Positions 34,722-42,816 of a DNA stretch of 64,000 bases are shown piece after piece. Source of the stretch: VFZN01 sp963709325 (GTDB lineage: Bacteria; Acidobacteriota; Vicinamibacteria; Vicinamibacterales; UBA2999); assembly GCA_963709325.1 (NCBI GenBank), contig CAVPVV010000003.1:3906001-3970000 (forward strand), given 5' to 3'. Position 1 is the stretch's first letter. Each line of letters begins with the position of its first letter. A program made the translations under genes and the position numbers. The notes under the pieces were generated by a model that saw only the letters and a list, made by a program, of their open reading frames with translations, searched no databases and was not told the DNA's origin.

Positions 34722-35414
34722 TCAGGCCCGTTTCTGCCATTTCTCCGCCGAGGTCGACAGGCCGTTGTGAAACGCGAACACCACCAGGCCCAGTCGATCC
34801 GGTACCTCCAGCTTGGAGAAGATCGACGTAAGGTGATGCCGCACCGTCACGTCCGCGATCGTCAACCGCTCGGCGATCTGCTTGTTCTTCATCCCCTGCG
34901 ATACCAGGCGAACCACTTCGCGTTCGCGACGTGTCAGGTTGTCGATGCGGGCCCCGGCGTTGTTGCCGGCGGCGCCGGCCGCCACCGACGTGACCAGCTC
35001 GGCCACGAGCTTGCGCTCCATCCAGACGTCGCCGCCATGCACGTACTCGATGGCCCGGAGCAGCGTCTCGACCGGGTGGACCAGGTCCACGATGCCGCGG
35101 GCGCCGTGGCGAATCGCCTGGCGGTGCAGATCCGGATCGGCGAGGCCAGTCAGCACCAGCACCCGCGCCTGCGGGCCGGCTGCCGCCAGCAGCGGCCCGA
35201 TCGCATCCAGCCAGAGGTCGGTGTCCGGGTGGGACTCGAACACGATCACGTCCGGCGCATGCTGCGCCGCCAGCGCCACCGCTTGCAGGCGGTTTCCGGC
35301 GTCGCCCAGCACCAGGAACGGTTTGTGGTCGGCGATGAGGCGGACCAGTGCGGATCGGGTCAGCGTGTGCCGGCTGACCAGCAACAATCGAATGGGGGAG
35401 TGGGGGGCATCCAT
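34722..35414 (-). CDS. NarL/LuxR-type response regulator with degenerate receiver
   Basis: A 230-residue protein. The C-terminal HTH is standard LuxR (LTRREREVVRLVSQGMKNKQIAERL, then VRHHLTSIFSKLEV). The receiver domain lacks its active site: the acidic pair is replaced by VSR at 13-15, and the phospho-Asp position reads PDVIVFES with Glu60. It therefore probably cannot be phosphorylated; Glu may mimic the phosphorylated state. It has no histidine kinase beside it. The adjacent divergent gap (35415-35694) also leads to a serine hydrolase gene, a plausible target. Confidence 0.8.
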   Translation of the reverse strand: MDAPHSPIRLLLVSRHTLTRSALVRLIADHKPFLVLGDAGNRLQAVALAAQHAPDVIVFESHPDTDLWLDAIGPLLAAAGPQARVLVLTGLADPDLHRQAIRHGARGIVDLVHPVETLLRAIEYVHGGDVWMERKLVAELVTSVAAGAAGNNAGARIDNLTRREREVVRLVSQGMKNKQIAERLTIADVTVRHHLTSIFSKLEVPDRLGLVVFAFHNGLSTSAEKWQKRA

Positions 35415-35694
35415 TTGGGTGATCGCTCAGTGAGTGGGCTTCGAAGTCCTCCTGACGGCTCAAACGCCGAATCGACGAAAAGCGAACACCACGAGTTGAC
35501 GTACCTGGATATGCGACGTCAGCCGCCGGAAGGGGTCATAACACCGGGTAAGCTAGCCCGATGCGCGCGTGTTTCTTACCCACGGCTTCGCGGCACCGAA
35601 GAGCCAGCCGACACGTGATAGCCTTCGCCGCAGGGCTCCGGGGGGCTTGGGATCCGGGGGCTGGGCGGAGAGGCTTGGGAATAAGGGGTGCTCG

Positions 35695-36882
35695 ATGACA
35701 ACTCGTAACCTTCGGATCGGAACAGTACTGGCGGTGTCGCTGCTCTTGATCGCGGGCGCTCGCTTCGATCTGCGGGCGCAGGGAAGCGGGCCGTACTTTC
35801 CGCCGGCCGGGACATGGGCGAAGAAGGCACCGGCCGAGCTCGGGATGGATCCCAAGCTGCTGGCCGACGCGGTGGCGTTCGCCCAGAGCCGCGAGTCCGA
35901 GCGCGAGATGGACTTCTCCGACCAGGAACGCATCTTCGGATCGCTGCTCGGGTCGGTCCCGACCCGCCGCGCCAAGACCAATGGCCTGGTCGTCTACAAG
36001 GGTTACATCGTCGCAGAGTTCGGCGATACCACCTGGGTGGATCCGACCTACTCGGTTGCCAAGAGCATGATGGCCAGTGTCGCGGGCATCGCCGTCCGCG
36101 AAGGCAAGATCAACGTGGACGATCCGGTCGGCACGCTGGTGAAGGACGGCGGCTACGACTCCCCGCGCAACTCGCAGGTCACCTGGAAGATGCACCTCCA
36201 GCAGGAGACCGAGTGGGAAGGCAACATGTGGGGCAAGAACGACGACTTCGTCGGCACGGAACAGTTCGGCGAAGGCGAGCGGAAGCCGCGCGAGCGGCAG
36301 CGCCCCGGCACCTATTACGAGTACAACGACGTCCGCATCAACCGCCTGGGCCTGTCACTGCTCCGCGTCTTCAAGAAGCCGGTCCCCGAGGTGTTCCGGG
36401 ACGAGATCATGGATCCGATCGGCGCCTCCAACGCGTGGAAGTGGGTGCCATATCACAACAGCTACGTGGACATCGACGGCAAGCGCCTGCCATCGGTGAG
36501 CGGCGGGACGCGATGGGGCGGCGGCGTGTGGATCAATTCGTGGGACATGGCGCGCTTTGGCTATCTCTGGCTGCGCGGCGGCAAGTGGGGCGACCGGCAA
36601 ATCCTGCAGCCGGCGTTCGTCAAGGCGGCCATTACGCCGAGCAAGGTCGCCAACAGCCCCGATTACGGGTACCTGTGGTGGCTCAACACGCAGGGCAAGA
36701 ACTATCCCGGCCTGCCGCCGACGGCGTTTGGCGCCAAGGGGGCCGGCAGCAACACCATCACCATCTCGCCCGACCACGACCTGGTGGTGGTGTGGCGGTG
36801 GCATCGCGGAAATGAAGCCGAGTTTGCCAAGCGCGTGGTGGCCGCCATCTCCGAGAAGTCGACTGCCGGCGTGCGCCAATAG
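35695..36882 (+). CDS. Serine beta-lactamase-fold hydrolase
   Basis: A 395-residue protein with a signal peptide (TVLAVSLLLIAGA...RAQG). The class C fold motifs are SxxK in YSVAKSMM, a YxN equivalent in YYEYNDVRIN, and a KTG-like stretch, GAKGAGSN. It is probably a periplasmic esterase or peptidase. An AAGGGG-type sequence lies just upstream of the ATG at 35695. It stands alone between the response regulator and a large repeat-rich gap, and is not closely similar to the 19.5-kb serine hydrolase. Confidence 0.8.
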   Translation: MTTRNLRIGTVLAVSLLLIAGARFDLRAQGSGPYFPPAGTWAKKAPAELGMDPKLLADAVAFAQSRESEREMDFSDQERIFGSLLGSVPTRRAKTNGLVVYKGYIVAEFGDTTWVDPTYSVAKSMMASVAGIAVREGKINVDDPVGTLVKDGGYDSPRNSQVTWKMHLQQETEWEGNMWGKNDDFVGTEQFGEGERKPRERQRPGTYYEYNDVRINRLGLSLLRVFKKPVPEVFRDEIMDPIGASNAWKWVPYHNSYVDIDGKRLPSVSGGTRWGGGVWINSWDMARFGYLWLRGGKWGDRQILQPAFVKAAITPSKVANSPDYGYLWWLNTQGKNYPGLPPTAFGAKGAGSNTITISPDHDLVVVWRWHRGNEAEFAKRVVAAISEKSTAGVRQ

Positions 36883-36899
36883 AGTGTCGGCGTCCCACT

Positions 36900-37160
36900 G
36901 ACGATTGGCGACGGACAATTGACGATTTATTGACGCATTCACGATTGGCGATTGCGCCATTCGACTGACGATCCCGGCATTTAGGGATTTGCGATTGTAG
37001 GAATCACGATTGGAGACTGAGGGGCGGAGCTCGCGAATCGAAAATCGAGATTCCCCCGGATCCCGCAATCGCCAATGCCCCAATCGCCAATCGAATGGCG
37101 CAATCTTCAATCGCCAAATCGTCAATAAATCATCAATCGTCAATCCTCAATCGCCGATGA
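36900..37160. repeat. Long imperfect inverted repeat built of CGATTGGCGATTG-type units
   Basis: Left arm units such as GATTGCGCCATTCGA (36950-36964) pair exactly with 37091-37105. GACGATTTATTGACG (36921-36935) pairs 14 of 15 with 37120-37134. The arms are made of repeated ATTGACGATTG/CAATCGCCAATC words and flank a ~126-nt centre. No coding or transposase evidence is present. Confidence 0.75.
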
Positions 37161-37318
37161 ACGCGGGCCGACGGAAACCCGCGCGCGTGTCGGTCTAACA
37201 AGTGGGGTTCCGTCGGCCGCCGACTCTCCGGGGGGAGATCGGACCGCGATTGCCACCGCGGCAGCCGCCAGCGGAACCCCTCTCCCACCCTTCGTCCCCG
37301 CCGAATTCTTCGCTCCTG

Positions 37319-37347
37319 TTGACATTCGACAAGGGTCGTCCCATGCT
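37319..37347 (+). promoter_or_regulatory. Candidate promoter upstream of padR-ADOP
   Basis: A consensus TTGACA is followed 17 nt later by CATGCT (3 of 6 match). The spacer contains CGAC-N4-GTCG, which could be a repressor site. The start would be ~130 nt upstream of padR. Weak support. Confidence 0.35.
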
Positions 37348-37422
37348 TTTGTAGACGCCCGACAGGAATCCCCGCCTTGGCTCGCGCGACGTCCGCGAGC
37401 CTTCGGCGAGGCTGGCTGCGGA

Positions 37423-37476
37423 CCCCGAGAACCTCGAGAACCCCGAGAACCCCGAGAACCTCGAGACCCCCGAGAA
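37423..37476. repeat. Six-copy nonamer tandem repeat before padR
   Basis: Six consecutive 9-bp units of CCCCGAGAA (variants CCTCGAGAA and CCTCGAGAC) end 3 nt before the PadR ATG. Copy-number change would alter the leader next to the start codon. Confidence 0.85.
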
Positions 37477-37479
37477 CCT

Positions 37480-37824
37480 ATGCCGCCCCGTCCCCTCGAC
37501 CTGCTGCAAGGCACCCTGGACCTCCTCATCCTGCGCACGCTCGATCTCGGCCCGATGCACGGCTGGGGCATCTCGCAGCGCATCCAGCAGTTGTCCGCCG
37601 AGGTGCTGCGGGTCAACCAAGGCTCGCTCTACCCGGCCTTGCAGCGGCTCGAGAGCGCCGGGTGGGTCAGCTCGGAATGGGGCGCGTCCGAGAACAATCG
37701 TCAGGCGAAGTTCTACCGCCTGACCAAGGCCGGCCAGAAGCAGCTCCGCGCCGAAACCGAGTCGTGGCTTCGCATGAGTGAAGCAGTCGGGCGCGTCCTC
37801 GCCGGCGGGGAGAGCCCATCATGA
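37480..37824 (+). CDS. PadR-family transcriptional regulator
   Basis: A 114-residue winged-helix protein with the PadR signature: LLQGTLDLLILRTLDLGPMH, then a recognition region with VNQGSLYPALQRLE. PadR repressors often control adjacent efflux or permease genes. The ATG of the ADOP permease overlaps its stop (ATGA at 37821-37824), so regulator and permease are made together. The start lies directly after a nonamer repeat with no ordinary ribosome binding site. Confidence 0.92.
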   Translation: MPPRPLDLLQGTLDLLILRTLDLGPMHGWGISQRIQQLSAEVLRVNQGSLYPALQRLESAGWVSSEWGASENNRQAKFYRLTKAGQKQLRAETESWLRMSEAVGRVLAGGESPS

Positions 37825-40472
37825 GCGCGCTCGGCAACTGGTGGCGGAGCGATCGGGTCGAACGGGACATGGACGCGGAGTTCGCGTACCACATCGATCG
37901 CGAGACCGAGAAATGGGTGGCGGCGGGCGTGCCGCCCGAGGAGGCGCGCAGCCGCGCCGAGAGGAGTTTTGGTCCCATGGACAAGCACCGCGCCGACGTC
38001 AGGGAGGCCAGCGGCATCAGCTGGTTCGACGAACTGCTCCAGGACCTGCGCTACGGCCTTCGCAGCCTGGCGCGCAATCCAGGGTACGCGACGCTCGCCA
38101 TCGTGACTCTTGGCCTGGGCATCGGCGCCAACACCGCGATCTTCAGCGTCATCAACGGCGTCCTGCTCAAGCCGCTTCCCTACGAGCACGGCGATCGGCT
38201 GATGGTGGTGCGCCAGTCCGCGCCGCTAGCGGGACAAGCGACCACGGGCGTGGCCATCGCCGAGTACTTCGACTATCGCGACCAGGCCCGTGACGTGTTC
38301 GATGGGATGGTCGAGTACCATCAGATGAGTTTCGACCTCCTCAATCGCGGCGAGCCGGATCGCGTGAACACCGGCGTCGTCTCCGCCAACTTCTTCGATC
38401 TGCTCGGCATCAAGCCTATTCTCGGCCGCACCTTCGTTGCCTCCGACGATCAACCCGGGGCCGAGGCGGTGCTGGTCCTGAGCCACACCTACTGGCGGAC
38501 GCGATTCGGCGGCGACGCCTCGATCATCGGCCAGGTCTTCGAGATGAACGATCGGCCGCATCGCGTCATTGGCGTGCTGCCCAACGTGCCGCACTATCCG
38601 CAGGAGAACGACGTCTACATGCCGGTGCTCGCGTGTCCGTTCCGAGCCGCGGCGGAGCGGAACATCAACCAGAACCGGCGGGCGTTCGGCGCCTTGAGCG
38701 TGTTCGGCCTGGTGAAGGAAGGGCATTCACACGAGGAAGCGGGCGCGAGCATTGCCACGATCAACCGCCGCTTCACTGCCGATCACTCCGGCGTCTACCG
38801 CGTCGCCAGCTCCGGCTTCCAGGCGACGGCCGTTGACGTCCGCACCGCCCTCACGCAGGGCGCCCGCGATCTGCTCCTGATCCTGCTCGGCATCACCAGC
38901 CTCGTACTGCTGATTGCCTGCGCGAACGTTGCCAACCTCACACTTGCGCGGATGCTGGGCCGCGATCGTGAGCTGGCGCTGCGCACCGCGCTCGGAGCCG
39001 GTCGGGGCCGCCTGATTCGACAGCTCCTCACCGAAAGCACGCTGCTCGCCGTCGTCGGGGGCTTTGTCGGCGTGGTGTTCGCGTGGGGCACGGTGGGCAT
39101 GCTGACCCGTTTCGTCGCGCGGTTCACGCAACGGACCGGTGAGGTGGCGCTGGATCCGGCGGTCCTGTTGTTCACGCTCGGAGTGTCGATTGTGACCGGC
39201 GTGCTCTTCGGGACGTTGCCGGCGCTCGCCACGCGTGTCAACCTGACCTCGGCGCTCAAGCAGGGAAGCAGTCAGTCCGGAGCGGGAGCGGCGAAACATC
39301 GCCTGCAGGGCGCCCTCATCGTGGCGCAAGTGGCAATCTCTGTGACGCTGCTCGTCGGCGCCGGACTGCTTCTGGCCAGCTTCTACCGTCTCCAGCGTGT
39401 TGATCCCGGTTACCGCTCCGACGGCGTGCTGTCGGCGCAGGTCTTCGGCAACTTCTCGCGCTACGGGAACATCGACGCGCTGCGGCGGCTCTACCTGCCA
39501 ATCCTCGATCGTCTCGAGGGTCAGCCCGGCGTGATGTCGGCGGCTATCACCAACGCGGTCCCGCTCGCCGGGTCGGCGCCGGGCACCACCCGCTTCGACA
39601 TCGACGGCCAGGTGACCGACGATCCGGACCGCCGGCCGACGACGGACGTGCGCATCGCGAGCGATCGGTACTTCGAAACGATCGGCATTCCGACAGTCAA
39701 CGGGCGCGCCTTCAACCCGCTCGATACCGCTGAGAGTTTGCCGGTGGTCGTCATCAATCGCTCTATGTCGCGCTATTGGGAGAATCGCGATCCGGTCGGC
39801 AGCCGCATCTCGCTCAACCGCGGTGAAACCTGGCTGACGGTGGTCGGAGTGGTGGGCGACGTGCGGCAGTTCGGCCTGGCGCAGGAGACGGTCGCGCAAA
39901 TCTACATTCCGCTCACTCAGGCGCCGACCGGATTCGCGGGGCAGGTGCTGGTCCGGACCGCATCCGAACCCTCGGCATTCGCGACGGCGCTGCGCACGAC
40001 GGTATATGCAGTGGACCCGAACCAGCCGGTGGAGAGCATCCAGACGCTGAACGATCTTCGAACCGAAGCCCTGGCCGCGCCGCGACTGACCGCGACGCTG
40101 CTCGGCGTCTTCGCCGCACTGGCGCTGCTGGTCACGCTGGCCGGCATCGGCGGCGTGATCGCGACGTCGGTCACGCAGCGGACCCGCGAGTTCGGCGTCC
40201 GTATGGCGCTCGGCGCGAGCCGCGCGGCGGTCCTGGCGATGGTGGTCCGTCAGGGCCTCACGCTCGTCGCGACCGGCCTCGCCATCGGCATCGTCGCGGC
40301 CGCGATCGCGGGCCGCGTGCTGTCGAGCTATCTCTATCAGACTGCCCCGCGCGATCCGTGGATCATCGCCGGTGTCGCCGTCGCATTCCTCGGCGCCGCG
40401 ACCCTGGCGTGCCTCGCCCCGGCCCGGCGAGCGACGACGGTAGATCCACTGATCGCGCTCCGGACCGAGTAA
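37821..40472 (+). CDS. ADOP-type MacB/FtsX-family ABC permease
   Basis: An 883-residue permease. The N-terminal ~75 residues are the small acidic/charged helix region that marks the acidobacterial duplicated orphan permease (ADOP) group (DMDAEFAYHIDRETEKW, RAERSFGPM). Two MacB periplasmic-core + FtsX units follow: LRYGLRSLARNPGYATLAIVTLG, then RTALGAGRGRLIRQLLTEST, a second core domain, and near the C-terminus TREFGVRMALGASRAAVLAMV. It spans the membrane about eight times. No ATPase gene is adjacent, consistent with the orphan label; the cargo is unknown. It is coupled to padR. Confidence 0.93.
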   Translation: MSALGNWWRSDRVERDMDAEFAYHIDRETEKWVAAGVPPEEARSRAERSFGPMDKHRADVREASGISWFDELLQDLRYGLRSLARNPGYATLAIVTLGLGIGANTAIFSVINGVLLKPLPYEHGDRLMVVRQSAPLAGQATTGVAIAEYFDYRDQARDVFDGMVEYHQMSFDLLNRGEPDRVNTGVVSANFFDLLGIKPILGRTFVASDDQPGAEAVLVLSHTYWRTRFGGDASIIGQVFEMNDRPHRVIGVLPNVPHYPQENDVYMPVLACPFRAAAERNINQNRRAFGALSVFGLVKEGHSHEEAGASIATINRRFTADHSGVYRVASSGFQATAVDVRTALTQGARDLLLILLGITSLVLLIACANVANLTLARMLGRDRELALRTALGAGRGRLIRQLLTESTLLAVVGGFVGVVFAWGTVGMLTRFVARFTQRTGEVALDPAVLLFTLGVSIVTGVLFGTLPALATRVNLTSALKQGSSQSGAGAAKHRLQGALIVAQVAISVTLLVGAGLLLASFYRLQRVDPGYRSDGVLSAQVFGNFSRYGNIDALRRLYLPILDRLEGQPGVMSAAITNAVPLAGSAPGTTRFDIDGQVTDDPDRRPTTDVRIASDRYFETIGIPTVNGRAFNPLDTAESLPVVVINRSMSRYWENRDPVGSRISLNRGETWLTVVGVVGDVRQFGLAQETVAQIYIPLTQAPTGFAGQVLVRTASEPSAFATALRTTVYAVDPNQPVESIQTLNDLRTEALAAPRLTATLLGVFAALALLVTLAGIGGVIATSVTQRTREFGVRMALGASRAAVLAMVVRQGLTLVATGLAIGIVAAAIAGRVLSSYLYQTAPRDPWIIAGVAVAFLGAATLACLAPARRATTVDPLIALRTE

Positions 40473-40474
40473 AG

Positions 40475-40549
40475 AGAAACCACGAAGGCTCGAAGGACAT
40501 GAAGGAGTCCGTGCTGTCTTCGTGCCCTTCGTGTCTTCGTGGTGTCTCT
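40475..40549. terminator. Large inverted-repeat hairpin between convergent genes
   Basis: The left arm (40475-40507) contains ACCACGAAGG and CGAAGGACATGAAGG. The right arm (40517-40549) is its imperfect complement (CTTCGTGCCCTTCGTG, CTTCGTGGTGTCTCTT). It fills the gap between the ADOP stop and the amidohydrolase stop and may terminate both. Confidence 0.6.
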
Positions 40550-40557
40550 TTCGCAGT

Positions 40558-41871
40558 TCAGCGTGACATCGTCTTGTAGACGACGCCGCCTTTCATGACG
40601 AACTGCACTCGTTCGAGCTCGCTGATGTCGGCGAGCGGATCCTTCGCCACCGCGATCAGATCGGCGTAGTAGCCAGGCTGCAGCGTGCCGACGCGATCGC
40701 CCCAGCCCATGGCCTCGGCGGCGATCCGTGTCGCCCCTTCGATGGCTGCCATCGGCGGCTGGCCGAGCCCGACGCGGAGCTTGAACTCGCGGGCGTTCTC
40801 GCCGTGAGGAAACACGCCGGCATCCGTGGCAAACGCGATCGGGAGCTGCTGGGCGAGCGCGATCTTGAAGGCGCGCTCGGCCGTGCCGGCGAGCGCTTTT
40901 TCACGCTCCACCTGGTGCGCGGGAATGTGCAGCGCCTCGTTGTCGTTGACGATCGTGTGCCCGACATACAACGTCGGCGCGAAGTAGGCGCCCTTCTGCT
41001 TCAGCAGGCGCGCGCCTTCTTCGTCGAGCATGCTGCCGTGGTCGATCGTGCGGACGCCGGCCCTCAACGCCGCCTTGATGCCCTCGGTGCCGTGCGCATG
41101 GGCGGCGACGAACTTGCCCCAGCGCGTCGCCTCTTCGACGGCCACCGCCAGCTCCGCGTCGGAATACTGCTGTGCGCCCGGCGGGATCCCCTTCGACATC
41201 ACCGCGCCGGTTGCCAGGATCTTGATGAAGTCGGCGCCGTTCTTGAGGTTGGTGCGGACCGCCCGGCGGACCTCGTCGACGCCGTCGGCGAGATTCCGGA
41301 CGATTGGGACGTCCACGTAGATCGAGAACTGGCGGGCATCGCCGGCGCCGCCGGTCGCCGACACGTAGTTGCCGGCCACCTGCAACCGCGGGCCGGGGAC
41401 CGAGCCCTTCTCGATCGCGTAGCGAAGATCGATATCCACGTATGGCCAGGTCGGCCCCATGTCGCGGGTCGTGGTGAAGCCGGCCATCAGCGTCGTGCGC
41501 GCGTTCACCGCGCCGTAGATCGCGGCCCGGCCCGGCGTGGTGGTGAGCAGGTTCGATTCCCAGTTGGTGCCGACTTCGTCGGTGAGATGGGTATGGAGAT
41601 CGATCAGGCCGGGCAGGACCGTCGCCGAGCCCAGGTCGATGACGGTGTCCGCGGTCATGCCGGCAGCGGGCCCGACGCGCTCGATGCGATCGCCGCGTAT
41701 CAGCACCGCGGCGTTGGCGAGCGGCGCGCCGCCGCGGCCGTCGATGAGCCGCGCCGCCTTGACGAGCGTCGTCCCGGCGGGTGGCGATTGACGCGCCGAG
41801 GCGGATGTGACTGCGACAGCCAGCGCGAGAGCAAGAGGGCCGACGAAGCGAAAAGGCGATGGAGGAGTCAT
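40558..41871 (-). CDS. Exported metal-dependent amidohydrolase (imidazolonepropionase/prolidase-like)
   Basis: A 437-residue protein with a signal peptide (FVGPLALALAVAVTSASARQ). The amidohydrolase barrel has HxH in LIDLHTHLTDE, a possible carbamylated Lys in DFIKILATG, His in AHAHGTEG and TIDHGSM, and the catalytic Asp in FATDAGVFPHG. Members hydrolyse dipeptides or cyclic amides. The ATG at 41871 was chosen because the signal peptide follows at once. A GATAAC hexamer lies 12 nt upstream. It is divergent from the toxin-antitoxin pair. Confidence 0.85.
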   Translation of the reverse strand: MTPPSPFRFVGPLALALAVAVTSASARQSPPAGTTLVKAARLIDGRGGAPLANAAVLIRGDRIERVGPAAGMTADTVIDLGSATVLPGLIDLHTHLTDEVGTNWESNLLTTTPGRAAIYGAVNARTTLMAGFTTTRDMGPTWPYVDIDLRYAIEKGSVPGPRLQVAGNYVSATGGAGDARQFSIYVDVPIVRNLADGVDEVRRAVRTNLKNGADFIKILATGAVMSKGIPPGAQQYSDAELAVAVEEATRWGKFVAAHAHGTEGIKAALRAGVRTIDHGSMLDEEGARLLKQKGAYFAPTLYVGHTIVNDNEALHIPAHQVEREKALAGTAERAFKIALAQQLPIAFATDAGVFPHGENAREFKLRVGLGQPPMAAIEGATRIAAEAMGWGDRVGTLQPGYYADLIAVAKDPLADISELERVQFVMKGGVVYKTMSR

Positions 41872-41913
41872 GGCGGCGGGCACGTTATCACGAGCCGCGG
41901 CTGTCCTTTGGCC

Positions 41914-41941
41914 TTGCAAGCCATCAGGTGGGAGCTATAAT
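41914..41941 (+). promoter_or_regulatory. Strong sigma-70 promoter of the toxin-antitoxin operon
   Basis: TTGCAA (41914-41919), a 16-nt spacer, then perfect TATAAT (41936-41941), ending 6 nt before the ATG at 41948. The mRNA should be leaderless. The -10 lies inside an 11-bp palindrome. Confidence 0.8.
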
Positions 41942-41944
41942 AGC
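41934..41944. promoter_or_regulatory. Candidate antitoxin operator, palindrome GCTAT-A-ATAGC
   Basis: A perfect 5+1+5 palindrome overlaps the -10 and likely transcription start. This is the expected place for autorepression by a Phd/YefM-type antitoxin. Binding is inference. Confidence 0.55.
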
Positions 41945-41947
41945 CAT

Positions 41948-42295
41948 ATGAACAGCGTCAACATAGCCGACCTCAAGAACAATCTGTCGCGCTATCTCGC
42001 GAGGGTTCGAGAGGGCGCCGAGTTGACGGTGCTCGATCGAGATACGCCGATTGCCCGGATTCTGCCGTTCGCACCACGGCCGGTCGCCGGCGTCAGTGAC
42101 GCGGGAGCGACGACCGCAGAGCGCGAGGCGGCGCGGGCTCGTATCGAGGAGCTGCAGCGCCTGGGTATTCTCGGTCCTGGAGATCCGCACGGCCTGGCGG
42201 AACTGGCGCGGACACGTCCACCCGTGAAGCTCCCGAAGGGCACGCCGAGCGCAGTTGACATCTTGATCAGGATGCGGCGCGAGAGCTCGCGGTGA
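41948..42295 (+). CDS. Phd/YefM-type antitoxin
   Basis: A 115-residue protein. The N-terminal 45 residues match Phd/YefM DNA-binding antitoxins (NIADLKNNLSRYLARVREGAELTV, DRDTPIARILPF). The C-terminal part is charged and probably wraps the toxin. The GTG of the toxin gene overlaps its stop as GTGA. An upstream in-frame start at 41807 is rejected because the promoter lies downstream of it. It should repress its own promoter through the palindrome at 41934-41944. Confidence 0.9.
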   Translation: MNSVNIADLKNNLSRYLARVREGAELTVLDRDTPIARILPFAPRPVAGVSDAGATTAEREAARARIEELQRLGILGPGDPHGLAELARTRPPVKLPKGTPSAVDILIRMRRESSR

Positions 42296-42816
42296 GGTTC
42301 TGGGATAGCTCCGCACTCGTGCCGCTCGTCCTCGACGAGCCATCGTCCGAGGACGTACGACGCCTGATGCGCGAGGACGGAGAGGCCATCGTGTGGATGC
42401 TGACCTCAGTCGAGCTGCTGTCCGCGGTGGCGCGCGTGGAGCGCTCGTCGCAAGGGCTTGACGATCTGTTGAGTGGCGCGCGCCGGGACGCACTCGACCG
42501 CGTCAGGCGCTGTCACCCGGTCACCCAGGTCGAGGCGGTTCGTCAGCGCGCCGAGCGGCTGGTGAGCGTCCACGCGCTCACCGCCGCCGACGCCCTGCAG
42601 CTTGCGGCCGCCCTCGTCGTCTCGCGGGAGCAGCCCGAGACGCTCGAGTTCGTCACCCTCGACAAGGTGCTCGCCCGCGCCGCCCGTCTCGAGGGCTTCC
42701 CAGGTACTCGGCGTCTAGCGGTACTTCTCACCTCTTACATCCGAGCTCTCGCTTCAGGCTGCGAAGCAGCCTGCTACCCGCCGCCCTGCCAGCGCTTGAT
42801 CACGTCCAGCGGGTAG
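42292..42816 (+). CDS. vapC: VapC-type PIN-domain ribonuclease toxin
   Basis: A 174-residue PIN-domain protein. Acidic active-site residues are D5 (FWDSSALV), E41 (SVELLSAV), D100 (TAADALQLA) and D124 (VTLDKVLARAA). It should cleave RNA when free of the antitoxin. A normal PIN toxin would end about 10 residues after EGFPGT. Here the frame runs on ~35 residues (CEAACYPPPC and so on) and overlaps the convergent DUF2585 gene by 43 bp. The tail looks like read-through and may come from loss of a stop codon. Confidence 0.88.
   Translation: MRFWDSSALVPLVLDEPSSEDVRRLMREDGEAIVWMLTSVELLSAVARVERSSQGLDDLLSGARRDALDRVRRCHPVTQVEAVRQRAERLVSVHALTAADALQLAAALVVSREQPETLEFVTLDKVLARAARLEGFPGTRRLAVLLTSYIRALASGCEAACYPPPCQRLITSSG

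Larger units (their letters stand above)
36883..37479. other. 597-bp gap with repeats and the PadR-operon control region
   Basis: No gene is supported here. The left part (36900-37160) is a long imperfect inverted repeat. A TTGACA -35-like hexamer is at 37319-37324, with a weak -10 (CATGCT) 17 nt later, and between them lies a small inverted repeat CGAC-N4-GTCG. The right end is a nonamer tandem repeat up to the PadR start. Confidence 0.7.

Noticed and set aside
35515..35590. Hairpin CGGG..CCCG near 35548 as a terminator or riboswitch
   Set aside because: The arms are only 4 bp with no U tract and no conserved aptamer pattern.
37423..37476. CRISPR or coding repeat
   Set aside because: 9-bp units with no spacers; frames through it give only low-complexity shadows.
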